The translations under genes and the position numbers were made by a program. Shown here piece after piece: positions 12,190-26,025 of a stretch of 64,000 bases of DNA. The first letter of the stretch is position 1; every line of letters starts with the position of its first letter. The stretch covers positions 52,451,025 through 52,515,024 of the forward strand of contig OX344763.1 in assembly GCA_947034895.1 (NCBI GenBank). Reading direction: 5' to 3'. The notes under the pieces were generated by a model. That model was given only the letters and a program-made list of their open reading frames with translations. It was not told the origin of the DNA and did not search any database. The DNA comes from Rhytidiadelphus loreus (taxonomy: Eukaryota > Streptophyta > Bryopsida > Hypnales > Hylocomiaceae).

Positions 12190-13640
12190 TTTTACTTGAA
12201 ATTCATGAGTTCCAATTTTCTATGACATGAAAATACAGCGCAAGGTTCGTGCATCAATTTCTAATTTAACGTTCAAGGACATTCAATGTTACCACCAAAT
12301 GAATATTTCTGTGGATACTTGGATTTAAGAAGAATTGCTACTTGCACCTCATGTTTGCACATTCTTTTTCAATTGAATTTCAGGAGTTCCAATTTTCTAA
12401 GGCATGAAAGTACAGCACAAGGTTCGTGCATCAATTTCTAATTCAAAGTCCAACGTCATTGAATGTTACCACCAAATGAATATTTCTTTGGATATTTGGA
12501 TTTAAGAAGAATTGCAACTTGCACCACTTGTTTGCGCATTCTTTTTTACTTGAATTTCATGAGTTCCAATTTTCTATGACATGAAAATACAGCGCAAGGT
12601 TCGTGCATCAATTTCTAATTTAACGTTCAAGGACATTCAATGTTACCACCAAATGAATATTTCTGTGGATACTTGGATTTAAGAAGAATTGCTACTTGCA
12701 CCTCATGTTTGCACATTCTTTTTCAATTGAATTTCAGGAGTTCCAATTTTCTAAGGCATGAAAGTACAGCACAAGGTTCGTGCATCAATTTCTAATTCAA
12801 AGTCCAACGTCATTCAATGTTACCACCAAATGAATATTTCTTTGGATATTTGGATTTAAGAAGAATTGCAACTTGCACCACTTGTTTGCGCATTCTTTTT
12901 TACTTGAAATTCATGAGTTCCAATTTTCTAAGAGATGAAAATACAGCGCAAGGTTCGTGCATCAATTTCTAATTTAACGTTCAAGGACATTCAATGTTAC
13001 CACCAAATGAATATTTCTTTGGATACTTGGATTTAAGAAGAATTGCTGCTTGCACCTCATGTTTGCACATTCTTTTTCAATTGAATTTCAGGAGTTCCAA
13101 TTTCTAAGACATGCAAGTACAGCACAAGGTTCGTGCATCAATTTCTAATTTAACGTTCAAGGACATTCAATGTTACCACCAAATGAATATTTCTTTGGAT
13201 ACTTGGATTTAAGAAGAATTGCTACTTGCACCTCATGTTTGCACATTCCTTTTCAATTGAATTTCAGGAGTTCCAATTTTCTAAGACATGAAAATACAGC
13301 GCAAGGTTCGTGCATCAATTTCTAATTTAACGTTCAAGGACATTCAATGTTACCACCAAATGAATATTTCTTTGGATACTTGGATTTAAGAAGAATTGCT
13401 GCTTGCACCTCATGTTTGCACATTCTTTTTCAATTGAATTTCAGGAGTTCCAATTTCTAAGACATGCAAGTACAGCACAAGGTTCGTGCATCAATTTCTA
13501 ATTTAACGTTCAAGGACATTCAATGTTACCACCAAATGAATATTTCTTTGGATACTTGGATTTAAGAAGAATTGCTACTTGCACCTCATGTTTGCACATT
13601 CCTTTTCAATTGAATTTCAGGAGTTCCAATTTTCTAAGAC
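12190..13640 (+). repeat. 22-monomer-offset duplication of about 8,300-9,745
   Basis: Offset 3,892 (22 x 177 less 2). Shared markers are TTTCTGTGGATACTTGG (8,415 and 12,307), CTAAGGCATGAAAG (8,507 and 12,399) and the doubled dimer. It ends at about 13,640, where one monomer is missing relative to the source: the TTTCACGTTCAGCGACATTC unit at 9,785 has no counterpart. After this the offset drops by 177 to 3,715. Confidence 0.75.
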
Positions 13641-13659
13641 ATGAAAATACAGCGCAAGG

Positions 13660-15903
13660 TTCGTGCATCAATTTCTATTTTAACGTTCCAGGACATTCAA
13701 TGATACCACCAAATGAATATTTCTTTGGATACTTGGATTTAAGAAGAATTGCTACTTGCACCTCATGTTTGCACATTCTTTTTCAATTGAATTTCAGGAG
13801 TTCCAATTTTCTATGACATGAAAGTACAGCGCAAGGTTCGTGCATCAATTTCTAATTCAAAGTCCAACGTCATTGAATGTTACCACCAAATGAATATTTC
13901 TTTGGATATTTGGATTTAAGAAGAATTGCAACTTGCACCACTTGTTTGCGCATTCTTTTTTACTTGAATTTCATGAGTTCCAATCTTCTATGACATGAAA
14001 GTACAGCGCAAGGTTCGTGTATGAATTTCTAATTTAACGTTCGAGGACATTCAATGTTACCACCAAATGAATATTTTTTTCGATATTTCGATTTAAGAAG
14101 AATTGCTACTTGCACCTCATGTTTGCACATTCTTTTTCAATTGAATTTCAGGAGTTCCAATTTTCTATGACATGAAAGTACAGCGCAAGGTTCGTGCATC
14201 AATTTCTTATTTAACGTTCAAGGTCATTCAATGTCACCACCAAATGAATATTTCTTTGGATATTCGGATTTAAGAAGAATTGCTACTTGCACCACATGTT
14301 CGCACATCCTTTTTCAATTGAATTTCAGGAGTTCCAATTTTCTATGACATGAAAATACAGCGCAAGGTTCGTGCATCAATTTCTAATTTAATGTTCAAGG
14401 TCATTCACTGTCACCACCAAATGAATATTTCTTTGGATATTTGGATTTAAGAAGAATTGCTACTTGCACCACATGTTTGCACATTCTTTTTCACTTGAAT
14501 TTCATGAGTTCCAATTTTCTAAGACATGAAAGTACAGCGCAAGGTTCGTGCATCAATTTCTAATTTATTGTTCAAGGTCATTCAATGTAACCACCAAATA
14601 AATATTTCTTTGGATATTTGGATTTAAGAAGAATTGCTACTTGCACCACATGTTTGCACATTCTTTTTCAATTGAATTTCAGGATTTCCAATTTTCTAAG
14701 ACATGAAACTACAGCACAAGGTTCGTGCATCAATTTCTATTTTAACGTTCCAGGACATTCAATGATACCACCAAATGAATATTTCTTTGGATACTTGGAT
14801 TTAAGAAGAATTGCTACTTGCACCTCATGTTTGCACATTCTTTTTCAATTGAATTTCAGGAGTTCCAATTTTCTATGACATGAAAGTACAGCACAAGGTT
14901 CGTGCATCAATTTCTAATTCAAAGTCCAACGTCATTGAATGTTACCACCAAATGAATATTTCTTTGGATATTTGGATTTAAGAAGAATTGCAACTTGCAC
15001 CACTTCTTTGCGCATTCTTTTTTACTTGAATTTCATGAGTTCCAATCTTCTATGACATGAAAGTACAGCGCAAGGTTCCTGCATGAATTTCTAATCTAAC
15101 GTTCGAGGACATTCAATGTTACCACCAAATGAATATTTCTTTGGATATTCGGATTTAAGAAGAATTGCTACTTGCACCACATGATTGCACATTCTTTTTC
15201 ACTTGAATGTCATAAGTTCCAATTTCCTATGACATGAAAGTACAGCGCAAGGTTCGTGCATCAATTTCTTATTTAACGTTCAAGGTCATTCAATGTTACC
15301 ACCAAATGAATATTTCTTTGGATACTTGGATTTAAGAAGAATTGCTACTTGCACCTCTTGTTTGCACATTCTTTTTCAATTGAATTTCAGGAGTTCCAAT
15401 TTTCTAAGACATGAAAATAGAGCACAAGGTTCGTGCATCAATTTCTTATTTAACGTTCAAGGACATTCAATGTTACCACCAAATGAATATTTCTTTGGAT
15501 ACTTGGATTTAAGAAGAATTGCTACTTGCACCTCATGTTTGCACATTCTTTTTCAATTGAATTTCAGGAGTTCCAATTTTCTAAGACATGAAACTACAGC
15601 ACAAGGTTCGTGCATCAATTTCTATTTTAACGTTCAAGGACATTCAATGTTACCACCAAATGAATATTTCTTTGGATACTTGGATTTAAGAAGAATTGCT
15701 ACTTGCACCTAATGTTTGCACATTCTATTTCAATTGAATTTCAGGAGTTCCAATTTTCTATGACATGAAAGTACAGCGCAAGGTTCGTGCATCAATTTCT
15801 AATTCAAAGTCCAACGTCATTGAATGTTACCACCAAATGAATATTTCTTTGGATATTTGGATTTAAGAAGAATTGCTACTTGCACCACATGATTGCACAT
15901 TCT
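13660..15903 (+). repeat. 21-monomer-offset duplication, copy 2
   Basis: This is the partner of about 9,945-12,188 at +3,715. The two are almost identical by eye. At its right end it continues as ACTTGAATGTCATAAG, as near 7,060, rather than jumping as the first copy does. It then joins the segment that matches 6,880-9,090. Confidence 0.8.
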
Positions 15904-17936
15904 TTTTCACTTGAATGTCATAAGTTCCAATTTCCTATGACATGAAAGTACAGCGCAAGGTTCGTGCATCAATTTCTTATTTAACGTTCAAGGTCATTCA
16001 ATGTTACCACCGAATGAATATTTCTTTGGATATTCGGATTTAAGAAGAATTGCTACTTGCACCTCATGTTTGCACATTCTTTTTCACTTGAAATTCATGA
16101 GTTCCAATTTTCTAAGAGATGAAAATACAGCGCAAGGTTCGTGCATCAATTTCTAATTTAACGTTCAAGGACATTCAATGTTACCACCAAATGAATATTT
16201 CTTTGGATACCTGGATTTAAGAAGAATTGCTACTTGCACCTCTTGTTTGCACATTCTTTTTCAATTGAATTTCAGGAGTTCCAATTTTCTAAGACATGAA
16301 AATAGAGCACAAGGTTCGTGCATCAATTTCTAATTTAACGTTCAAGGACATTCAATGTTACCACCAAATGAATATTTCTTTGGATACTTGGATTTAAGAA
16401 GAATTGCTACATGCACCTCATGTTTGCACATTCTTTTTCAATTGAATTTCAGGAGTTCCAATTTTCTAAGACATGAAACTACAGCACAAGGTTCGTGCAT
16501 CAATTTCTATTTTAACGTTCAAGGACATTCAATGTTACCACCAAATGAATATTTCTTTGGATACTTGGATTTAAGAAGAATTGCTACTTGCACCTAATGT
16601 TTGAACATTCTATTTCAATTGAATTTCAGGAGTTCCAATTTTCTATGACATGAAAGTACAGCGCAAGGTTCGTGCATCAATTTCTAATTCAAAGTCCAAC
16701 GTCATTGAATGTTACCACCAAATGAATATTTCTTTGGATATTTGGATTTAAGAAGAATTGCAACTTGCTCCACTTGTTTGCGCATTCTATTTTACTTGAA
16801 TTCCATGAGTTCCAATCTTCTATGACATGAAAGTACAGCGCAAGGTTCGTGCATCAATTTCTAATTTAACGTTCAAGGACATTCAATGTTACCACCAAAT
16901 GAATATTTCTTTGGATATTCGGATTTAAGAAGAATTGCTACTTGCACCACATGATTGCACATTCTTTTTCACTTGAATGTCATAAGTTCCAATTTTCTAT
17001 GACATGAAAGTACAGCGCAAGGTTCGTGCATCAATTTCTTATTTAACGTTCAAGGTCATTCAATGTTACCACCAAATGAATATTTCTTTGGATATTCGGA
17101 TTTAAGAAGAATTGCTACTTGCACCGCATGTTTGCACATTCTTTTTCACTTGAAATTCATGAGTTCCAATTTTCTAAGAGATGAAAATACAGCGCAAGGT
17201 TCGTGCATCAATTTCTAATTTAAAGTTCAAGGACATTCAATGTTACCACCAAATGAATATTTCTGTGGATACTTGGATTTAAGAAGAATTGCTACTTGCA
17301 CCTCATGTTTGCACATTCTTTTTCAATTGAATTTCAGGAGTTCCAATTTTCTAAGGCATGAAAGTACAGCACAAGGTTCGTGCATCAATTTCTAATTCAA
17401 AGTCCAACGTCATTGAATGTTACCACCAAATGAATATTTCTTTGGATATTTGGATTTAAGAAGAATTGCAACTTGCACCACTTGTTTGCGCATTCTTTTT
17501 TACTTGAATTTCATGAGTTCCAATTTTCTATGACATGAAAATACAGCGCAAGGTTCGTGCATCAATTTCTAATTTAACGTTCAAGGACATTCAATGTTAC
17601 CACCAAATGAATATTTCTGTGGATACTTGGATTTAAGAAGAATTGCTACTTGCACCTCATGTTTGCACATTCTTTTTCAATTGAATTTCAGGAGTTCCAA
17701 TTTTCTAAGGCATGAAAGTACAGCACAAGGTTCGTGCATCAATTTCTAATTCAAAGTCCAACGTCATTCAATGTTACCACCAAATGAATATTTCTTTGGA
17801 TATTTGGATTTAAGAAGAATTGCAACTTGCACCACTTGTTTGCGCATTCTTTTTTACTTGAAATTCATGAGTTCCAATTTTCTAAGAGATGAAAATACAG
17901 CGCAAGGTTCGTGCATCAATTTCTAATTTAACGTTC
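15726..17936 (+). repeat. Segment matching 6,880-9,090 at +8,846
   Basis: Offset 8,846 is 50 x 177 less 4. Matching variants include CACCGAATGAATATTTC (about 7,164 and 16,010), GGATACCTGG (about 7,359 and 16,205), GAACATTCTATTTC (about 7,757 and 16,603) and the two AAGGCATGAAAG monomers. Observed differences include TGCACCACTTG against TGCTCCACTTG near 16,767. The match ends at about 17,940, where AAGGAAATTCAATG faces AAGGACATTCAATG. Confidence 0.8.
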
Positions 17937-20900
17937 AAGGAAATTCAATGTTACCACCAAATGAATATTTCTTTGGATACTTGGATTTAAAAAGAATTGC
18001 TACTTGCACCTCATGTTTGCACATTCTTTTTCAATTGAATTTCAGGAGTTCCAATTTTCTAAGACATGAAAGTACAGCACAAGGTTCGTGCATCAATTTC
18101 TAATTTAACGTTCAAGGACATTCAATGTTACCACCAAAAGAATATTTCTGTGGATACATGGATTTAAGAAGAATTGCTACTTGCACCTCATGTTTGCACA
18201 TTTTTTTTCACTTGAAATTCATGAGTTCCAATTTTCTATGACATGAAAGTACAACGCAAGGTTCGTGCATCAATTTCTAATTCAAAGTCCAACGTCATTG
18301 AATATTACCACCAAATGAATATTTCTTTGGATATTTGGATTTAAGAAGAATTGCAACTTGGACCACTTGTTTGCGCATTCTTTTTTACTTGAATTTCATG
18401 AGTTCCAATCTTCTATGACATGAAAGTACAGCGCAAGGTTCGTGCATCAATTTCTATTTTAACGTTCAAGGACATTCAATGTTACCACCAAATGAATATT
18501 TCTTTGGATACTTGGATTTAAGAAGAATTGCTACTTGCACCTCATGTTTGCACATTCTTTTTCAATTGAATTTCAGGAGTTCCAATTTTCTATGACATGA
18601 AAATACAGCGCAAGGTTCGTGCATCAATTTCTAATTTAACGTTCAAGGACATTCAATGTTACCACCAAATGAATATTTCTTTGGATATTTGGATTTAAGA
18701 AGAATTGCTACTTGCACCACATGATTGCACATTCTTTTTCACTTGAATGTCATAAGTTCCAATTTTCTATGACATGAAAGTACAGCGCAAGGTTCGTGCA
18801 TCAATTTCTTATTTAACGTTCAAGGTCATTCAATGTTACCACCAAATGAATATTTCTTTGGATATTCGGATTTAAGAAGAATTGCTACTTGCACCGCATG
18901 TTTGCACATTCTTTTTCACTTGAAATTCATGAGTTCCAATTTTCTAAGAGATGAAAATACAGCGCAAGGTTCGTGCATCAATTTCTAATTTAAAGTTCAA
19001 GGACATTCAATGTTACCACCAAATGAATATTTCTGTGGATACTTGGATTTAAGAAGAATTGCTACTTGCACCTCATGTTTGCACATTCTTTTTCAATTGA
19101 ATTTCAGGAGTTCCAATTTTCTATGTCATGAAAATACAGCACAAGGTTCGTGCATCAATTTCTAATTCAAAGTCCAACGTCATTGAATGTTACCACCAAA
19201 TGAATATTTCTTTGGATATTTGGATTTAAGAAGAATTGCAACTTGCACCACTTGTTTGCGCATTCTTTTTTACTTGAATTTCATGAGTTCCAATTTTCTA
19301 TGACATGAAAATACAGCGCAAGGTTCGTGCATCAATTTCTAATTTAACGTTCAAGGACATTCAATGTTACCACCAAATGAATATTTCTGTGGATACTTGG
19401 ATTTAAGAAGAATTGCTACTTGCACCTCATGTTTGCACATTCTTTTTCAATTGAATTTCAGGAGTTCCAATTTTCTAAGGCATGAAAGTACAGCACAAGG
19501 TTCGTGCATCAATTTCTAATTCAAAGTCCAACGTCATTGAATGTTACCACCAAATGAATATTTCTTTGGATATTTGGATTTAAGAAGAATTGCAACTTGC
19601 ACCACTTGTTTGCGCATTCTTTTTTACTTGAAATTCATGAGTTCCAATTTTCTAAGAGATGAAAATACAGCGCAAGGTTCGTGCATTAATTTCTAATATA
19701 ACGTTCCAGGACATTCAATGTTACCACCAAATGAATATTTCTTTGGATACTTGGATTTAAGAAGAATTGCTACTTGCACCTCTTGTTTGCACATTCTTTT
19801 TCAATTGAATTTCAGGAGTTCCAATTTTCTAAGACATGAAAATAGAGCACAAGGTTCGTGCATCAATTTCTAATTTAACGTTCAAGGACATTCAATGTTA
19901 CCACCAAATGAATATTTCTTTGGATACTTGGATTTAAGAAGAATTGCTACTTGCACCTCATGTTTGCACATTCTTTTTCAATTGAATTTCAGGAGTTCCA
20001 ATTTTCTATGACATGAAAATACAGCGCAAGGTTCGTGCATCAATTTCTAATTTAACGTTCAAGGACATTCAATGTTACCACCAAATGAATATTTCTTTGG
20101 ATACTTGGATTTAAGAAGAATTGCTGCTTGCACCTCATGTTTGCACATTCTTTTTCAATTGAATTTCAGGAGTTCCAATTTTCTAAGGCATGAAAGTACA
20201 GCACAAGGTTCGTGCATCAATTTCTAATTCAAAGTCCAACGTCATTGAATGTTACCACAAAATGAATATTTCTTTGGATATTTGGATTTAAGAAGAATTG
20301 CAACTTGGACCACTTGTTTGCGCATTCTTTTTTACTTGAATTTCATGAGTTCCAATCTTCTATGACATGAAAATACAGCGCAAGGTTCGTGCATCAATTT
20401 CTAATTTAACGTTCAAGGACATTCAATGTTACCACCAAATGAATATTTCTTTGGATACTTGGATTTAAGAAGAATTGCTGCTTGCACCTCATGTTTGCAC
20501 ATTCTTTTTCAATTGAATTTCAGGAGTTCCAATTTTCTAAGGCATGAAAGTACAGCACAAGGTTCGTGCATCAATTTCTAATTCAAAGTCCAACGTCATT
20601 GAATGTTACCACCAAATGAATATTTCTTTGGATATTTGGATTTAAGAAGAATTGCAACTTGGACCACTTGTTTGCGCATTCTTTTTTACTTGAATTTCAT
20701 GAGTTCCAATCTTCTATGACATGAAAATACAGCGCAAGGTTCGTGCATCAATTTCTATATTAACGTTCAAGGACATTCAATGTTACCACCAAATGAATAT
20801 TTCTTTGGATACTTGGATTTAAGGAGAATTGCTACTTGCACCTCATGTTTGCACATTCTTTTTCAATTGAATTTCAGGAGTTCCAATTTTCTATGACATG

Positions 20901-23900
20901 AAAATACAGCGCAAGGTTCGTGCATCAATTTCTAATTTAATGTTCAAGGGCATTCACTGTCACCACCAAATGAATATTTCTTTGGATATTTGGATTTAAG
21001 AAGAATTGCTACTTGCACCACATGTTTGCACATTCTTTTTCACTTGAATTTCATGAGTTCCAATTTTCTAAGACATGAAAGTCCAGCGCAAGGTTCGTGC
21101 ATCAATTTCTAATTTATTGTTCAAGGTCATTCAATGTAACCACCAAATGAATATTTCTTTGGATATTTGGATTTAAGAAGAATTGCCTCTTGCACCACAT
21201 GTTTGCACATTCTTTTTCACTTGAATTTGATGAGTTCCAATTTTCTAAGACATGAAAATACAGCGCAAGGTTCGTGCATCAATTTCTAATTTAACGTTCA
21301 AGGACATTCAATGTTACCACCAAATGAATATTTCTTTGGATACTTGGATTTAAGAAGAATTGCTACTTGCACCTGATGTTTGCACATTCTATTTCAATTG
21401 AATTTCAGGAGTTCCAATTTTCTATGACATGAAAGTACAGCGCAAGGTTCGTGCATCAATTTCTAATTCAAAGTCCAACGTCATTGAATGTTACCACCAA
21501 ATGAATATTTCTTTGGATATTTGGATTTAAGAAGAATTGCAACTTGCACCACTTGTTTGCGCATTCTTTTTTATTTGAATTCCATGAGTTCCAATCTTCT
21601 ATGACATGAAAGTACAGCGCAAGGTTCGTGCATCAATTTCTAATTTAACGTTCCAGGACATTCAATGTTACCACCAAATGAATATTTCTTTGGATACTTG
21701 GATTTAAGAAGAATTGCTACTTGCACCTCATGTTTGCACATTCTTTTTCAATTGAATTTCAGGAGTTCCAATTTTCTATGACATGAAAGTATAGCGCAAG
21801 GTTCGTGCATCAATTTCTAATTCAAAGTCCAACGTCATTGAATGTTACCACCAAATGAATATTTCTTTGGATATTCGGATTTAAGAAGAATTGCTACTTG
21901 CACCGCATGTTTGCACATTCTTTTTCACTTGAAATTCATGAGTTCCAATTTTCTAAGAGATGAAAATACAGCGCAAGGTTCGTGCATCAATTTCTAATTT
22001 AACGTTAAAGGACATTCAATGTTACCACCAAATGAATATTTCTGTGGATACTTGGATTTAAGAAGAATTGCTACTTGCACCTCATGTTTGCACATTCTTT
22101 TTCAATTGAATTTCAGGAGTTCCAATTTTCTAAGGCATGAAAGTACAGCACAAGGTTCGTGCATCAATTTCTAATTCAAAGTCCAACGTCATTGAATGTT
22201 ACCACCAAATGAATATTTCTTTGGATATTTGGATTTAAGAAGAATTGCAACTTGCACCACTTGTTTGCGCATTCTTTTTTACTTGAAATTCATGAGTTCC
22301 AATTTTCTAAGAGATGAAAATACAGCGCAAGGTTCGTGCATCAATTTCTAATTTATTGTTCAAGGTCATTCAATGTAACCACCAAATGAATATTTCTTTG
22401 GATATTTGGATTTAAGAAGAATTGCTACTTGCACCACATGTTTGCACATTCTTTTTCACTTGAATTTGATGAGTTCCAATTTTCTAAGACATGAAAATAC
22501 AGCGCAAGGTTCGTGAATCAATTTCTAATTTAACGTTCAAGGTCATTCAATGTTACCACCAAATGAATATTTCTTTGGATACTTGGATTTAAGAAGAATT
22601 GCTACTTGCACCTCATGTTTGCACATTCTATTTCAATTGAATTTCAGGAGTTCCAATTTTCTATGACATGAAAGTACAGCGCAAGGTTCGTGCATCAATT
22701 TCTAATTCAAAGTCCAACGTCATTGAATGTTACCACCAAATGAATATTTCTTTGGATATTTGGATTTAAGAAGAATTGCAACTTGCACCACTTGTTTGCG
22801 CATTCTTTTTTATTTGAATTCCATGAGTTCCAATCTTCTATGACATGAAAGTACAGCGCAAGGTTCGTGCATCAATTTCTAATTTAACGTTCCAGGACAT
22901 TCAATGTTACCACCAAATGAATATTTCTTTGGATACTTGGATTTAAGAAGAATTGCTACTTGCACCTCATGTTTGCACATTCTTTTTCAATTGAATTTCA
23001 GGAGTTCCAATTTTCTATGACATGAAAGTATAGCGCAAGGTTCGTGCATCAATTTCTAATTCAAAGTCCAACGTCATTGAATGTTACCACCAAATGAATA
23101 TTTCTTTGGATATTCGGATTTAAGAAGAATTGCTACTTGCACCGCATGTTTGCACATTCTTTTTCACTTGAAATTCATGAGTTCCAATTTTCTAAGAGAT
23201 GAAAATACAGCGCAAGGTTCGTGCATCAATTTCTAATTTAACGTTAAAGGACATTCAATGTTACCACCAAATGAATATTTCTGTGGATACTTGGATTTAA
23301 GAAGAATTGCTACTTGCACCTCATGTTTGCACATTCTTTTTCAATTGAATTTCAGGAGTTCCAATTTTCTAAGGCATGAAAGTACAGCACAAGGTTCGTG
23401 CATCAATTTCTAATTCAAAGTCCAACGTCATTGAATGTTACCACCAAATGAATATTTCTTTGGATATTTGGATTTAAGAAGAATTGCAACTTGCACCACT
23501 TGTTTGCGCATTCTTTTTTACTTGAAATTCATGAGTTCCAATTTTCTAAGAGATGAAAATACAGCGCAAGGTTCGTGCATCAATTTCTAATTTATTGTTC
23601 AAGGTCATTCAATGTAACCACCAAATGAATATTTCTTTGGATATTTGGATTTAAGAAGAATTGCTACTTGCACCACATGTTTGCACATTCTTTTTCACTT
23701 GAATTTGATGAGTTCCAATTTTCTAAGACATGAAAATACAGCGCAAGGTTCGTGAATCAATTTCTAATTTAACGTTCAAGGTCATTCAATGTTACCACCA
23801 AATGAATATTTCTTTGGATACTTGGATTTAAGAAGAATTGCTACTTGCACCTCATGTTTGCACATTCTATTTCAATTGAATTTCAGGAGTTCCAATTTTC

Positions 23901-26025
23901 TATGACATGAAAGTACAGCGCAAGGTTCGTGCATCAATTTCTAATTCAAAGTCCAACGTCATTGAATGTTACCACCAAATGAATATTTCTTTGGATATTT
24001 GGATTTAAGAAGAATTGCAACTTGCACCACTTGTTTGCCCATTCTTTTTTACTTGAGTTTCATGAGTTCCAATCTTCTATGACATGAAAGTACAGCGCAA
24101 GGTTCGTGCATCAATTTCTAATTTATCGTTCAAGGACATTCAATGTTACCACCAAATGAATATTTCTTTGGATACTTGGATTTAAGAAGAATTGCTACTT
24201 GCACCTCATGTTTGCACATTCTTTTTCAATTGAATTTCAGGAATTCCAATTTTCTAAGACATGAAACTACAGCACAAGGTTCGTGCATCAATTTCTATTT
24301 TAACGTTCCAGGACATTCAATGTTACCACCAAATGAATATTTCTTTGGATACTTGGATTTAAGAAGAATTGCTACTTGCACCTCATGTTCGCACATTCTT
24401 TTTCAATTGAATTTCAGGAGTTCCAATTTTCTAAGACATGAAACTACAGCACAAGGTTCGTGCATCAATTTCTATTTTAACGTTCCAGGACATTCAATGA
24501 TACCACCAAATGAATATTTCTTTGGATACTTGGATTTAAGAAGAATTGCTACTTGCACCTCATGTTTGCACATTCTTTTTCAATTGAATTTCAGGAGTTC
24601 CAATTTTCTATGACATGAAAGTACAGCGCAAGGTTCGTGCATCAATTTCTAATTCAAAGTCCAACGTCATTGAATGTTACCACCAAATGAATATTTCTTT
24701 GGATATTTGAATTTAAGAAGAATTGCAACTTGCACCACTTGTTTGCGCATTCTTTTTTACTTGAATTTCATGAGTTCCAATCTTCTAAGACATGAAAGTA
24801 CAGCGCAAGGTTCGTGCATGAATTTCTAATTTAACGTTCGAGGACATTCAATGTTACCACCAAATGAATATTTCTTTGGATATTCGGATTTAAGAAGAAT
24901 TGCTACTTGCACCCCATGATTGCACATTCTTTTTCACTTGAATGTCATAAGTTCCAATTTTCTATGACATGAAAGTACAGCGCAAGGTTCGTGCATCAAT
25001 TTCTAATTTAACGTTCAAGGTCATTCAATGTTACCACCGAATGAATATTTCTTTGGATATTCGGATTTAAGAAGAATTGCTACTTGCACCCCATGTTTGC
25101 ACATTCTTTTTCACTTGAAATTCATGAGTTCCAATTTTCTAAGAGATGAAAATACAGCGCAAGGTTCGTGCATCAATTTCTAATTTAACGTTCAAGGACA
25201 TTCAATGTTACCACCAAATGAATATTTCTTTGGATACTTGGATTTAAGAAGAATTGCTCCTTGCACCTAATGTTTGCACATTCTATTTCAATTGAATTTC
25301 AGGAGTTCCAATTTTCTATGACATGAAAGTACAGCGCAAGGTTCGTGCATCAATTTCTAATTCAAAGTCCAACGTCATTGAATGTTACCACCAAATGAAT
25401 ATTTCTTTGGATACTTGGATTTAAGAAGAATTGCTACTTGCACCTCATGTTTGCACATCCTTTTTCAATTGAATTTCAGGAGTTCCAATTTTCTAAGACA
25501 TGAAACTACAGCACAAGATTCGTGCATCAATTTCTATTTTAACGTTCCAGGACATTCAATGATACCACCAAATGAATATTTCTTTGGATACTTGGATTTA
25601 AGAAGAATTGCTACTTGCACCTCATGTTTGCACATTCTTTTTCAATTGAATTTCAGGAGTTCCAATTTTCTATGACATGAAAGTACAGCGCCAGGTTCGT
25701 GCATCAATTTCTAATTCAAAGTCCAAGGTCATTGAATGTTACCACCAAATGAATATTTCTTTGGATATTTGGATTTAAGAAGAATTGCAACTTGCACCAC
25801 TTGTTTGCGCATTCTTTTTTACTTGAATTTCATGAGTTCCAATCTTCTAAGACATGAAAGTACAGCGCAAGGTTCGTGCATGAATTTCTAATTTAACGTT
25901 CAAGGACATTCAATGTTACCACCAAATGAATATTTCTTTGGATATTCGGATTTAAGAAGAATTGCTACTTGCACCACATGATTGCACATTCTTTTTCACT
26001 TGAATGTCATAAGTTCCAATTTCCT
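15760..26025 (+). repeat. Large tandem duplication (about 10.27 kb, 58 monomers), copy 1
   Basis: Private variants recur in order at +10,266 (58 x 177) up to about 22,800, then at +9,027 (51 x 177). Pairs seen: AAGGAAATTC (17,939 and 28,205), CCAAAAGAATATTTCTG (18,134 and 28,400), GCATTAATTTCTAATATAAC (19,683 and 29,949), TTACCACAAAATG (20,251 and 30,517), GAAAGTCCAGCGC (21,078 and 31,344), TTGCCTCTTGC (21,183 and 31,449), TTCGTGAATC (22,511 and 32,777). Few differences are visible. The 1,239-base change of offset is a 7-monomer expansion present only in this copy. Confidence 0.9.
21400..23877 (+). repeat. 7-monomer (1,239 bp) tandem duplication inside the large copy 1
   Basis: Two units, about 21,400-22,638 and 22,639-23,877, share rare variants at +1,239: TTTTTATTTGAATTCC (21,569 and 22,808), GAAAGTATAGCGC (21,785 and 23,024) and AACGTTAAAGGAC (22,003 and 23,242). 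Copy 2 of the large duplication has each of these once (31,835, 32,051 and 32,269). So either this copy gained seven monomers or the other lost them. Confidence 0.88.

Noticed and set aside
24143..24613. 156-codon open frame (and its copy at 33,170-33,640), candidate small protein gene
   Set aside because: The product is 2.6 rounds of the same 59-residue satellite translation. It starts and stops only according to monomer variants, has no separate promoter or codon signature, and belongs to a 177-bp tandem repeat in which most copies have stops in the same frame.
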